Of a stretch of DNA of 15,125 nt, positions 1 through 7,634 are shown piece after piece. Position 1 is the stretch's first letter. Each line of letters starts with the position of its first letter. This stretch comes from Bacteroidales bacterium (GTDB taxonomy: Bacteria > Bacteroidota > Bacteroidia > Bacteroidales > WCHB1-69). The notes under the pieces were generated by a model. It did no database searches and was not told where the DNA came from. It saw nothing but the letters and a program-made list of their open reading frames with translations. The stretch covers positions 1-15,125 of the forward strand of contig JAFXPL010000026.1 in assembly GCA_017527945.1 (NCBI GenBank), read 5' to 3'. The translations under genes and the position numbers were made by a program.

Positions 1-129
1 ATAATGAAACGAGACGAATCACTGATCTATCCGACCCAATTAAAGTGAACCCTGCTCGTCTGCCTCTATTGTTTCATTCTGTCATTTTCACCGCGCACGG
101 GTGCGGAGGAGTGTCGTTGAGAATGGTCC

Positions 130-576
130 TCAAGGTTGGCTGTGTTCTATCGTCATGGCGACGTTTTGCTTTTCGACTTCTCCTTCGGCAGACAATATCT
201 CTGCACCTTGAACTGCGTTGCCTGCGACAGTCAATTTATATTTAATATGTGAGCCGGCTTGACTTACGCCATCCACTGTGATGTTTTCACCCTGCCAAGT
301 GCCTTCCACATTGATGGGTACGCAATAGTCACATCGCGTGACGACACCCGTCACATTGTTGCCGTTCTTGTCAAGCACCATGCTGGCTTTTTCTTCACCA
401 ATGGTACCCGTCAGACTGTAGCTTTGGGGATGACTTGCCGTCAAGTCCGTTTCTTTCGGTGCCATCACTTCCGTTGAATCAGCAACGACCGCATCAGCAC
501 TTTCTGCCTGCTTTTGCCTGCCACGACATGCTGTAAGCATTATCAAGGCAAAGATTATCAAAACATTTTTTCTCAT
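130..576 (-). CDS. Small secreted lipoprotein of unknown function
   Basis: A 148-residue protein with a short positively charged N-terminus, a hydrophobic stretch and the lipobox LTAC (Cys17), so it should be cut by signal peptidase II and lipid-anchored in the envelope. Residues 20-50 look like a flexible acidic linker. The rest (about 52-148) is a compact, beta-rich-looking domain (SYSLTGTIGEEKASMVLDKN...) with one CxxC (Cys82, Cys85). I do not recognise the family; the pattern resembles small Bacteroidetes lipoproteins whose soluble domain binds or shields something in the periplasm, but that is inference. It has its own promoter box at 625-632, in the 73-bp gap after the MFS gene stop, so it can be transcribed independently although it lies downstream of the efflux operon. 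Confidence 0.8.
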   Translation of the reverse strand: MRKNVLIIFALIMLTACRGRQKQAESADAVVADSTEVMAPKETDLTASHPQSYSLTGTIGEEKASMVLDKNGNNVTGVVTRCDYCVPINVEGTWQGENITVDGVSQAGSHIKYKLTVAGNAVQGAEILSAEGEVEKQNVAMTIEHSQP

Positions 577-624
577 ATTACACGTATCGTTTGTTCGTGT
601 TTATTATTTCATCTTTAGAGGCGG

Positions 625-632
625 CAAAAATA
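625..632 (-). promoter_or_regulatory. Promoter -7 box of the lipoprotein gene
   Basis: TATTTTTG on the minus strand fits the Bacteroidetes -7 consensus TAnnTTTG. It lies 48 bp upstream of the lipoprotein ATG and just after the MFS gene stop codon. No clear -33 TTTG was assigned. Confidence 0.5.
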
Positions 633-649
633 AAAAAAAATATGATTCT

Positions 650-2230
650 TTATCCGCGCGCCAGCATCTTGATGCCATACACAGGCCAATAAGGAACCTT
701 CTCGATGCCCGTGCGCACCCTCGGAATGTCCAACAACAGAAACGCCATCGTCATGAAGCCCGCCGCCCAAATTATCTGCCCGAAAATCTGTTTCAGCGTC
801 ACCGACATCATCGAATGGAGATAGTAGCCGTTCATGAACCCGTTCATGTCGAACTGCTGCATATCCACACCCGTCAACGTCAGGTACGAGCTGTATCGCG
901 ACATGTTGTCGGCCATAAAGTGCTGGAACAGCGAGGTGTAGAGTCCGTAGCCCGAGGCGCCGGCGAGGTACATGTGGATGACATTGAAGATGAACAGCGC
1001 CATAAAGAAGTGCTCCAGCTCGTGCACCGACTCGTGGAGCGACCACATCAGCGACACCGCCAGCACTGCGTAGGCGCACCCTCGGAACACCAATGCCCAC
1101 CGATAGGCCGTGATGGGCACGTTGATATCCATCTTGAAGTACATCCACAGCGCATACGCCGTGATGCAGCCGAAACCGAAAGCGAAGAGCTTCCACACCT
1201 TCCATTTCTTGTGTCCGAGCCAGAAAAGGGTAATGACCACGCCGGCATACACGCCTGGCAACGACCACAGACACAGTCCCGTCTTGGTGTGCTCCTCCAA
1301 CCCTCGCACCTCGCTCCAGTAAATCTCCTCCAACGTGTGCTCCGCGCCGAGCAGCAATTCCGCCACCACGGTGACCAACAAGATGGCCACCACGTTTTTA
1401 TAACGGAAGATCTCCAACGAAATGTATGGCTTCTCCACCGTCTTGAGGCGATAGAGGATGAACGCCAACAGCAGGGCCGACAGTGCGACAATCCAGCGCA
1501 GGCGCGACGACTTGAACCACATCAGGTAGTCTCCATAGACGAGGAAGTAGCTGACCATCAGCATCAGCACGCTCATCAGCAGCCCGGTGGTGATGTCGAT
1601 GCCCTTGAGCGGCATCCGCTGCGGCATCGGGCAGAAGGGTTTGCAAAGGGTGAGTTGCACGAGGATGACGAAGCACATCGTGCCGATGGTGAGCACGTGC
1701 ATCATCTGCCAGGGAAGGTGGAAGGCGACCACCGCCGCAAGCCACGCGCTGCCCGTGATGGCAGTGAGCAGGACGATGTGCAGCACTGGGAAGAAGACCC
1801 CGAAGTCGCGCGGCGGCGTGATCCACAGTTGGATGTTGCTCATACATTCAAAAGTGCCCTGTATCTTCGCGATGCCCGCGATGAAACAGATGGGCAGAAG
1901 TATGGCCATATTGGTGGTGCTCATCGTGATGAAGTTGCAGATGCCGATTACCGCTGCCGCGCCGCAGAGCAGCTGCTGGTTGGTGAAGCGGAACTTCATC
2001 CGGAAGAGCATCGGGAACCAGACCGCCATACCCGCTAAGCCGGTGTAGAGCAGCATCAGCAGGTCCTCGATCATCAGGTTGGTGGTGCCACGCACCGCCT
2101 CCAACGCGCCGAGATAGACCCCGCCGGAGAACTGGATGCACATCACCTGCACAAGGTAAATCCACGGTTGGATGCGCCGCGGCACGAATGCCCGGAACAT
2201 GGGCATCATGAAAGGATGGTTGGTTTGCAT
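650..2230 (-). CDS. MFS drug efflux pump, DHA2 (EmrB/QacA-like) family
   Basis: A 526-residue, very hydrophobic protein with roughly 12-14 predicted membrane helices, the size expected of the 14-helix DHA2 family. EmrB-type pumps export toxic hydrophobic compounds through a periplasmic adaptor and an outer-membrane TolC channel. The assignment rests on overall hydropathy, length and tight linkage to an HlyD/EmrA-like gene whose stop is only 4 bp upstream. The classic MFS motif A is not recognisable: the loop after the second or third helix reads LFRMKFRFTNQQ, so this is a divergent Bacteroidetes-type member. The start at 2230 follows the adaptor stop; an internal Met-Met (codons 8-9) is an alternative. 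No TolC-like gene is in the window, so the outer-membrane partner must be elsewhere. The substrate cannot be read from the sequence. Confidence 0.8.
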   Translation of the reverse strand: MQTNHPFMMPMFRAFVPRRIQPWIYLVQVMCIQFSGGVYLGALEAVRGTTNLMIEDLLMLLYTGLAGMAVWFPMLFRMKFRFTNQQLLCGAAAVIGICNFITMSTTNMAILLPICFIAGIAKIQGTFECMSNIQLWITPPRDFGVFFPVLHIVLLTAITGSAWLAAVVAFHLPWQMMHVLTIGTMCFVILVQLTLCKPFCPMPQRMPLKGIDITTGLLMSVLMLMVSYFLVYGDYLMWFKSSRLRWIVALSALLLAFILYRLKTVEKPYISLEIFRYKNVVAILLVTVVAELLLGAEHTLEEIYWSEVRGLEEHTKTGLCLWSLPGVYAGVVITLFWLGHKKWKVWKLFAFGFGCITAYALWMYFKMDINVPITAYRWALVFRGCAYAVLAVSLMWSLHESVHELEHFFMALFIFNVIHMYLAGASGYGLYTSLFQHFMADNMSRYSSYLTLTGVDMQQFDMNGFMNGYYLHSMMSVTLKQIFGQIIWAAGFMTMAFLLLDIPRVRTGIEKVPYWPVYGIKMLARG

Positions 2231-2234
2231 AACG

Positions 2235-3269
2235 TTAGTATTTCACTTCGCACTCCACACTGTAGCCCGCCTTGAGCTTTTTCAGGTCCTCAGCGCTGTT
2301 CTCGTCGAGGGCGATGCGGACGGTGAGCCGCTGCTCTACTTTGACGAAATTGCCGGTGGCGTTATCGACGGGCAGCAGCGAAAAAGCGCTGCCGGTGGCA
2401 TCGGAGAGACGCTCTACACGGCCTTTGTACTTGTGGCCGGGAATGGCATCTACCACGATGTTGACCTCCGCACCGTCCTTAATATGAGATAGTTGGCTCT
2501 CGCGATAGTTGGCCTCCACCCATTTTTGTTTTTCATCGACGATGCTGACGAGCGTCTGCCCCGGGTTTACCAACTCACCGATGTTGATGTCGCGTGCGCC
2601 GACCACACCCGAGTGGGTGGCGATGATGTAGCAGTATGACAGGTTGAGTTCTGCCAGCTCTACGGCCGCCTGTGCCAACTTCACCGCCGCTTCGGAGGCG
2701 GAACGGCTGTAGCCCTGCTCGTCGGCAACATTCTGCTGCATATCAACGGTATGGCATATTTGCTCGTAGCGGGCCTTGGCGGCAAGGTAGGCGGTGTGGG
2801 TCTGGTCGTACTGGTGCTGCGAAACGCCGCCGACAAGCAACAACTGCTCGTATCGGTGGTCATCGCGCTGGAGATTCTCCATGTTCACACGAGCCTCTTC
2901 TTTCAGCGACTGTGTGGCATTGATGTTTTTGGTGGCACTGAGCACCGACGAGCCGGCTTGTTTGCTCTGCTGTTCGGCACGGGCGAGGTCACTGCGAGCC
3001 TGCGCCAATCGGAGCCGGTACTCACTGTCCTCCAGGGTGACGAGCGTGTCGCCCTCGTTCACGTGCTGGTACGCCTCGAAGCGGATTTCGCGGATGAATC
3101 CTTGCACGCGGGTGTTCTGTGGGGCGATGTATTGGCACACACGGGCGTTGTCGGTGTATTCCACGTGACCGAAGTGGGTGAATTGAAGCACAACATAAAC
3201 GATTCCCACTATCAGAAGTAGGATAATTACGGCGTTGTAGATGTAGGAACGGAGTTTTGTTTTTTTTAT
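2235..3269 (-). CDS. HlyD/EmrA-like membrane fusion protein (non-ATG start)
   Basis: Periplasmic adaptor that should link the MFS pump to an outer-membrane channel. In order it shows a short cytoplasmic N-terminus (KKTKLRSYIYN), one membrane helix (about residues 12-28), a lipoyl-like half (YIAPQNTRVQGFIREIRF...VNEGDTLVTLEDSEY), a long coiled-coil hairpin (about 75-180) and a beta-barrel half (ATHSGVVGARDINIGELVNPGQTL). The only conventional start, a GTG at 3209, would remove most of the membrane helix. Reading upstream in frame restores it back to AUA at 3269-3267, then a TAG at 3281-3279, with no ATG, GTG or TTG between that TAG and the GTG at 3209. Homologues in my memory begin M-K-K-T-K-L, so the AUA sits where ATG is expected. 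AGGA lies 7 nt upstream. Either AUA is used or the start codon has mutated. It shares an operon with the MFS gene. Confidence 0.75.
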   Translation of the reverse strand: MKKTKLRSYIYNAVIILLLIVGIVYVVLQFTHFGHVEYTDNARVCQYIAPQNTRVQGFIREIRFEAYQHVNEGDTLVTLEDSEYRLRLAQARSDLARAEQQSKQAGSSVLSATKNINATQSLKEEARVNMENLQRDDHRYEQLLLVGGVSQHQYDQTHTAYLAAKARYEQICHTVDMQQNVADEQGYSRSASEAAVKLAQAAVELAELNLSYCYIIATHSGVVGARDINIGELVNPGQTLVSIVDEKQKWVEANYRESQLSHIKDGAEVNIVVDAIPGHKYKGRVERLSDATGSAFSLLPVDNATGNFVKVEQRLTVRIALDENSAEDLKKLKAGYSVECEVKY

Positions 3270-3274
3270 AAGGC

Positions 3275-3316
3275 AGTCCTATAATTTGTTGATAATCAGT
3301 GGAATATTATAGGGCT
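3275..3316 (-). promoter_or_regulatory. Inverted repeat in the efflux leader that covers the presumed Shine-Dalgarno
   Basis: Arms at 3275-3285 and 3306-3316 pair at 10 of 11 positions (CCTATAAT against ATTATAGG in the core) around a 20-nt loop. In the minus-strand transcript the 3' arm contains AGGA (3280-3277), 7 nt before the AUA at 3269. It could be a translation-controlling hairpin or a DNA operator; the sequence alone does not decide. Confidence 0.45.
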
Positions 3317-3350
3317 ACCCCTCGCCTTTACCAAGGCTCAAAAACAGTAG

Positions 3351-3358
3351 CAAAAGTA
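3351..3358 (-). promoter_or_regulatory. Promoter -7 box of the efflux operon
   Basis: TACTTTTG on the minus strand matches TAnnTTTG; a TTG at 3384-3382 lies at about the -33 distance. It would give a leader of about 75 nt containing the hairpin at 3275-3316. The inserted element begins at 3401, about 16 bp upstream of the -33 element, so the core promoter survived but native upstream DNA was replaced. Confidence 0.5.
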
Positions 3359-3400
3359 CGGATTTTTTCTTTTTTTTGAATCAACAGGAGAAAATTTTTC

Positions 3401-3447
3401 GGTACAGGGGGATTTTCCTGTGGATGCCCCATCAGGGGGGCTAACCG
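3401..3447 (+). repeat. Left terminal inverted repeat of the insertion sequence
   Basis: It begins GGTACAGGGGGATTTTCC and ends GGGCTAACCG. It matches the reverse complement of 4972-5018 over the whole 47 bp, with a few substitutions and small offsets. Confidence 0.75.
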
Positions 3448-3476
3448 ATGTTTCAAGTAGCCCTGTATGTTCATTT

Positions 3477-3506
3477 TTTGTATGTCAGAAATAATTGCTA
3501 TCTTTG
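3477..3506 (+). promoter_or_regulatory. Transposase promoter (TTTG - 18 bp - TATCTTTG)
   Basis: TTTG at 3477-3480 and TATCTTTG at 3499-3506 form a near-ideal Bacteroidetes -33/-7 pair. The -7 box ends only 4 bp before the ATG at 3511, so the transcript would be leaderless or nearly so. Confidence 0.55.
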
Positions 3507-3510
3507 CCTC

Positions 3511-4978
3511 ATGGCAAAGAAAGGCATAAACGTTGATTATGAGGTCCTTGTGCGCTATATGCTGCCAGAGGGCATACTTGATTCTTTTGAAAATCACTGG
3601 ATTCAAGGAGGAAGTCACGTCGGAAAAGGACGAGACGGGGACAGTGATAAAGATACTCAACATATGGCTTGAGGAGCGGGATTTGCGTGAGAAAGAATGG
3701 CACGACCTCCAGCCCAACGGGTTCACGGAATACCGCTCGTTCAACGACTTTCCCCAGCGTGAGCACAAGGTGCTACTGCATGTAAGGCGGCGACGGTGGC
3801 TGGACGAGAGTGGGAAGAGTGTCGTGCTCGACACTCCGAGGCTCATAGCGGACGGGACGTGCTATTCTGCGGAGTTCGCGGGGTTCTTAAAAAAATGGTT
3901 GGATACCTACCCAGTGACGGCCCAATGCGTGGGGCGCTTCTTCCGGACTGACGGCAAATACCTCGGGAGGGCCTACAAGGAACACCTGAGTGACTTCGGC
4001 AGCTGGAGCCAGAAGGCGCATGCCGGGGAGTGGATGCTCCTGGAGGGGAACATGGGCTAGAGGCTGAGCATAGACGAGACGATGCTGCACAAGGACCTGT
4101 TCACGTTTCTCTCCAACAAGGACGGCCACGGCAAGGGCGGCACGCTCGTCGCCGCGGTCAAGGGCACGACCGTGGTAGACGTGACGAGGATACTCTCCAT
4201 GATACCCGAGGAGAAGCGGCTCGAGGTCAAGGAGGTGACGATGGACTTCTCCGACAGCATGAGAGGCATCGTTGTGACGATGTTCCCCAATGCCGAGATT
4301 GTCATCGACTGCTTCCACATCATGCAGCTGGCGGGCAAAGGGGTAGAGGAGATGCGGCTCAAGCTCAAGCGCAAGGCGCGGGCGGATGCCAAGAAACAGT
4401 AACGGGACTTCAGGAAGCGGCTGGCAGCCCGGCGCAAGGCGCGCGCGGCATACGCCAGGAAACACAAGCCCAAGCTGAGCAAGAACAAGAAACGGCTTGG
4501 CAGGCCACCCAAGCGCAGGAACGAGAAGTTCGAGCCTGAGAAGCTGGCCAACGGGGAGACAAGAGTCGACCTGTTGACTCACGTGCGCTCCCCTCTACTC
4601 AAGAGCGGCGACGACTGGACCGACTTCCAGAAGTCGGAGATGGGCATACTGTTTGGACTCTACCCAAGAATCAAGATTGCATACAGCCTTGTGTGCTCAC
4701 TTAGGTGCATCTTCAAAAAAAGACAGAGCAAGGATGACGCCCGAAAGGAACTGCATGAATGGTATCACGATGTCGGCAAAAGCCAGATACGGGAACTTTT
4801 CTCCGTGAGGGACTCCATAGCAGAGAAGGAGGATTATGTACTCAACTACTTCAACAACCGCTCCACCAACGCCTCCGCCGAATCACTCAACTCGAAAATG
4901 AAGGTTTTCCGCTCTCAGGTGAGGGGTGTATCCGACTTGCCATTCTTCATGTATCGCCTTATGAAGATATTCGGTTAG
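3511..4978 (+). pseudogene. ISAon1-like (ISL3 superfamily) transposase, frameshifted with two stops
   Basis: A DDE transposase would cut and join the element's ends. The reading begins MAKKGINVDYEVLVRYMLPEGILDSFE, typical of the ISAon1-type N-terminal region. It then changes frame at the A-run near 3585-3592 (one extra base) into ITGFKEEVTSEKD and continues to 4978. Two stops interrupt that frame: TAG at 4058-4060 (probably GAG) and TAA at 4400-4402 (probably CAA). Expected catalytic residues remain visible: Asp in SIDET (4073-4075), an Asp in MDFSDSM (4244-4255) and Glu in NASAESLN (4880-4882). In relatives I know, N-terminal and catalytic parts can be separate genes, so the frame change might be ancestral; the two stops cannot be. 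A basic stretch at about 4405-4530 (KRLAARRKARAAYARK...) fits a DNA-binding insertion. Confidence 0.85.
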
Positions 4979-5018
4979 CCCCCTGATGTGGGCATCCACG
5001 GAAAATCCCCCCTGTGCC
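4972..5018 (+). repeat. Right terminal inverted repeat of the insertion sequence
   Basis: It starts CGGTTAGCCCCCTGATG and ends GGAAAATCCCCCCTGTGCC. It pairs with the left end and contains the transposase stop codon (4976-4978). Confidence 0.75.
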
Positions 5019-5052
5019 GCGGGGCATCAGGCTGTTTTTCATGTGTTTCTAT

Positions 5053-5090
5053 AAAAAAATCCGCAACCCAAGCCTTCGCCTGAATTGCGG
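5053..5090 (-). terminator. Rho-independent terminator of the hipBA module
   Basis: In the minus-strand transcript a 13-bp stem (CCGCAAUUCAGGC with GCUUGGGUUGCGG, G-U pairs allowed) with loop GAAG is followed by an A and seven U. It begins 5 bp after the hipA-like stop codon. It is closely related in sequence to the terminator at 6416-6454. Confidence 0.85.
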
Positions 5091-5094
5091 GACA

Positions 5095-6028
5095 TCACCC
5101 TAATTTGTTACCAAACAGCTCCATCTCGCGTTTCGCGATTCCAAGTGTGGCGGCCATCTTTCGCCAATCTTTTACCGTAGCGGCAACCTCCTGAATAATC
5201 CTGGCGGCTTCCTCTTTGCCAATCATGTATTCCTCGGAGGCTTCGAGTAGAATATTCAAATCGGCCTTATTGGATGATGAGGTGATAAGAAGGCTTTGGT
5301 ACTCATTGGTGGTGGGATTCATGTCGTAAGCGGGCGACAGCGTCCAACCTCGAGGAGTGAACAGAAAACCGTGATTGCGGAAGTAGTCGTCCGTGTTGCC
5401 GATGGCGATGTTGAATGCCACGCGGCGGTAGAGTTGCCGCAGGTTTTCTTCCACCTTACAACAGTTCTGGAGGATGAAATCGACGATGTCGAGATAACCG
5501 TTGCCCGTTTGTGCATCGCTTCCGTCGGTGAGTCCCAAGAGGGTCATCGCTGACGCGAAATGGATTCTCCGTCCATCAGCGGTACGGTCGAAACGTTTGG
5601 AGAGCAAGGCGTGGTGTTTGTCGCCCGTGGGGATGATGCTTGTCTCAGCGGCAATAACCCCCGCTTTCTTTGCCAACAGATGGCTCAAGTGCTCCCACAG
5701 CGACACATCGTAATCATCGTTGCGAGAGGGAAACTTGGCTATATAAAGGCACCTCTCCAAGTCTCTCACCCCCGCTTTGGGTCGTGCGCCTCCCAATGAA
5801 CTTCCCGGATGGACCAGTTGCTGAATCCATTTCTTTTCGGGCAGGTGGTTCTGTTCCTCGCTTTTCTCGATTTCCATGCTGGCGGCAACCAGCGAACGAA
5901 GGTCAGTCAAAGGAGGGATTCTTGAAGGCATAGCTATCCGATCCACGAAGCGACTCATAGCCCAATTCGCCCACCAGCATCGGTGTTGTCAGCCAATCAA
6001 AATCCGCGTAAACATAGATGGTCTTCAT
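5095..6028 (-). pseudogene. hipA: HipA-like Ser/Thr kinase toxin, internally deleted and frameshifted
   Basis: HipA kinases are toxins of HipBA systems that phosphorylate cytoplasmic targets (aminoacyl-tRNA synthetase GltX in E. coli) and are held by HipB. The true start is ATG 6028, 3 bp after the hipB-like stop. It reads MKTIYVYADFDWLTTPMLVG...GSDSYAFKN, the HipA N-terminal subdomain, then hits TGA about 42 codons in. The kinase part continues in another frame (SRIPPLTDLRSL...), open to 5095. Against the usual layout roughly 100 residues of the N-terminal half are missing at the junction near 5910. The kinase core keeps a Gly-rich loop (GSSLGGARPK), the catalytic-type NTDDYFRNHGF (Tyr where His is usual) and SPAYDMNP. 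An ATG at 5958 could start a 287-aa C-terminal product, but without the N-terminal domain it is unlikely to be functional. Confidence 0.85.
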
Positions 6029-6031
6029 ACT

Positions 6032-6351
6032 CTAAACTTTCTTCGATGCGCGTTCGCGATGTTTCAATGCAAGATCCTGCAAGGCTCTTCCTAACTCGTC
6101 TTTCTGCGCTAACAATAGGATATCGTCGTCAAGTTGCAAGGCATACAGCACTCTCAGATAGATTCCGATGGACACCGTCGGAATGCCTTTCTCGATTCTT
6201 GCAACAGTCAGTGAAGAGCAAGTTGCCCGTTCAGCAACCTGTGCTATACTGAGATTGCGTCTCAAGCGGCCAGCTTGATCTGCTCGCCAACCGTTTGCAT
6301 CTTTTGCTCCAGTTTTCTAGGAAGTTTGGTTCCCATTGTCGTTTTGCTCAT
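6032..6351 (-). pseudogene. hipB: HipB-like XRE-family antitoxin, frameshifted
   Basis: HipB antitoxins bind HipA and repress the operon through a helix-turn-helix. From ATG 6351 the frame reads MSKTTMGTKLPRKLEQKMQT...IKLA and stops at TGA near 6262. The HTH continues in the next frame (LRRNLSIAQVAERATCSSLTVARIEKG...) to a stop at 6032. One missing base at CTGGCCGC (about 6266-6270) explains this: adding one base restores LARLRRNLS. A TTG inside the second frame could give a 77-residue product that lacks the first helix. It was co-transcribed with hipA (3-bp gap). A sequencing error cannot be excluded for a single base, but hipA next to it is independently broken. Confidence 0.75.
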
Positions 6352-6377
6352 GCCACATCAATATTTCATTACGGCTG

Positions 6378-6385
6378 CAAAAATA
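6378..6385 (-). promoter_or_regulatory. Promoter -7 box of the hipBA module
   Basis: TATTTTTG on the minus strand, 26 bp upstream of the hipB-like ATG (6351), in the short gap after the radical-SAM operon terminator. No good -33 partner was found. Confidence 0.45.
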
Positions 6386-6415
6386 CAACCTTTTCTTTAT
6401 ATTATGATAGGTTAC

Positions 6416-6454
6416 AAAAAAATCCGCAACCCAAACCTTTGCTTGAGTTGCGGA
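6416..6454 (-). terminator. Rho-independent terminator of the MarR/radical-SAM operon
   Basis: In the minus-strand RNA a 14-bp stem (UCCGCAACUCAAGC with GUUUGGGUUGCGGA), loop AAAG, is followed by seven U. It lies 54 bp after the radical SAM stop codon and is a near copy of the terminator at 5053-5090. Confidence 0.9.
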
Positions 6455-6508
6455 TTGACTTTTGCAAAAGCGAATGTAAACATAGCTATCGGAATAGCAA
6501 GATACACT

Positions 6509-7621
6509 TTATGATGAAGCGCTGGTTGTTTCCAATGACCGCATGATGTCAGCCACTTCATCTTTGTGTTCCCATAATGCGCAGCCGCCTGTGTGTTCGC
6601 CACCCACAAGACGAGCGTCGCGCAGACGCTGGAAAAGGGGGGATTTCAAGGCACCACGCACACCGAGCTTGAGCACATTGCTGTCGCTAAAGGGCGAGAA
6701 AGGGCAAGGCTCGGCTGCACCATCGGGGCCGATGTGGAAGAAACCACGGCCGCCAGCCAGACAACCGCCCATGTGTTTCTCATCGCCAGGGAAGGAGATG
6801 ATAATCATGTTGGGAAATTGCTCTTGCAGATGCCCTTGCACTATTTCCATCCGTTCATTCTCGGACTCGCTCAATGCCAAATGTTCGGTGCCGGGTTCGG
6901 TGGGTACGTATTCTACATAGATGATGAGTTTGCAGCCAAGGTCTTGCAACTGATTGACGAACGGGTCGGAGGTTACGAGGTCCATGTTCTCTGTAGTGAC
7001 CGTGATGCTCGTTCCGAAGAAAAGGTTCTCCTTCCTCAGCATCTCCATGGCCATCAGGGCACGTTTAAACATGCCTTTGCCTCTGCGTTCGTCGGTGCCA
7101 AGCTCCGTTCCTTCAATGCTGATAACAGGAACCATGTTCAGATGTCTCTTCAGGAATTCTATGTATGACGGGCCGATGAGTGTGCCGTTGGTAAAGATGG
7201 GAAAAATCATGTCTTTCACCTCTGCCACCTTCTCCAGGATGTCCTTGCGCATCAGGGGTTCTCCGCCTGCAAGTAGCGAAAAGTTGATGCCCATGTCGGC
7301 TGCCTCGGTGAAGACGGCCTTCCATTCCTCTGGCGACATGGTGCTGCGCTGACTCTTGCCGGGGTCGTTGGCGATGCCGTTGGCGCGGGCATAGCAACCC
7401 TTGCACGAGAGATTGCAGGTTGTGGATATGCTGCTGATAAGGAAAGGAGGCACGTCCAGACCTTCCTCGATCTTCACTTTCGCCCTCCGCTTTTCCGAGC
7501 GGGAAAAGGCCTTTTGTATGGTCAGCACAAACCTCGCTTCGCGCGGGTTGGTCAGCACACTCCTGTATGCTCTCGCCATGATGTTGCGGATGCTTCCGCT
7601 CATATATTCGTTCAGTTGCAT
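6509..7621 (-). CDS. Radical SAM protein with SPASM-like Cys-rich C-terminus
   Basis: A 370-residue enzyme that should bind a 4Fe-4S cluster and cleave S-adenosylmethionine to start radical chemistry. The cluster motif is C69-x3-C73-x2-C76 (TTCNLSCKGCYA), followed by GGEP (119-122), part of the SAM-binding site. The C-terminal third has Cys287, Cys306 and Cys347 (GGCLAGGRG, AEPCPFSP, GGCALWEHK), as in SPASM/twitch proteins that carry extra clusters. Residues 1-55 form a basic, probably helical extension (IRNIMARAYRSVLTNPREARF) of the kind seen in an anaerobe subfamily of unknown substrate. It is the last gene of the minus-strand unit, 13 bp after the 57-aa winged-helix gene. SPASM enzymes often modify peptides or protein side chains; what this one modifies is unknown. 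Confidence 0.85.
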   Translation of the reverse strand: MQLNEYMSGSIRNIMARAYRSVLTNPREARFVLTIQKAFSRSEKRRAKVKIEEGLDVPPFLISSISTTCNLSCKGCYARANGIANDPGKSQRSTMSPEEWKAVFTEAADMGINFSLLAGGEPLMRKDILEKVAEVKDMIFPIFTNGTLIGPSYIEFLKRHLNMVPVISIEGTELGTDERRGKGMFKRALMAMEMLRKENLFFGTSITVTTENMDLVTSDPFVNQLQDLGCKLIIYVEYVPTEPGTEHLALSESENERMEIVQGHLQEQFPNMIIISFPGDEKHMGGCLAGGRGFFHIGPDGAAEPCPFSPFSDSNVLKLGVRGALKSPLFQRLRDARLVGGEHTGGCALWEHKDEVADIMRSLETTSASS

Positions 7622-7634
7622 GAGAGAGGATTTT

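Larger units (their letters stand above)
3401..5018 (+). mobile_element. Degenerate ISL3/ISAon1-like insertion sequence
   Basis: About 1.62 kb bounded by imperfect inverted ends (3401-3447 and 4972-5018) that enclose one DDE-type transposase reading frame. The right end overlaps the transposase stop codon. The coding part carries a frameshift and two in-frame stops, so the copy cannot make its own full transposase. I see no matching 8-bp target duplication (aatttttc on the left, gcggggca on the right), consistent with an old copy, a rearranged flank or slightly misplaced ends. It separates the efflux operon from hipBA. Confidence 0.75.

Noticed and set aside
4..48. Short plus-strand reading ending at TGA 46-48 (MKRDESLIYPTQLK), possibly the tail of a gene entering from the left
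   Set aside because: Only 15 codons are visible with no domain or other support.
815..2038. Long plus-strand open frame opposite the MFS gene
   Set aside because: Its His/Arg/Glu-rich sequence is the antisense shadow of the MFS gene; it has no promoter and no known domain.
3328..3846. Minus-strand open frame across the left end of the insertion sequence
   Set aside because: It crosses the element boundary and opposes a recognisable transposase.
5019..5052. Weak hairpin TGCC-GGCA followed by T-rich DNA as a transposase terminator
   Set aside because: The stem is only 4 bp and overlaps the end of the inverted repeat.
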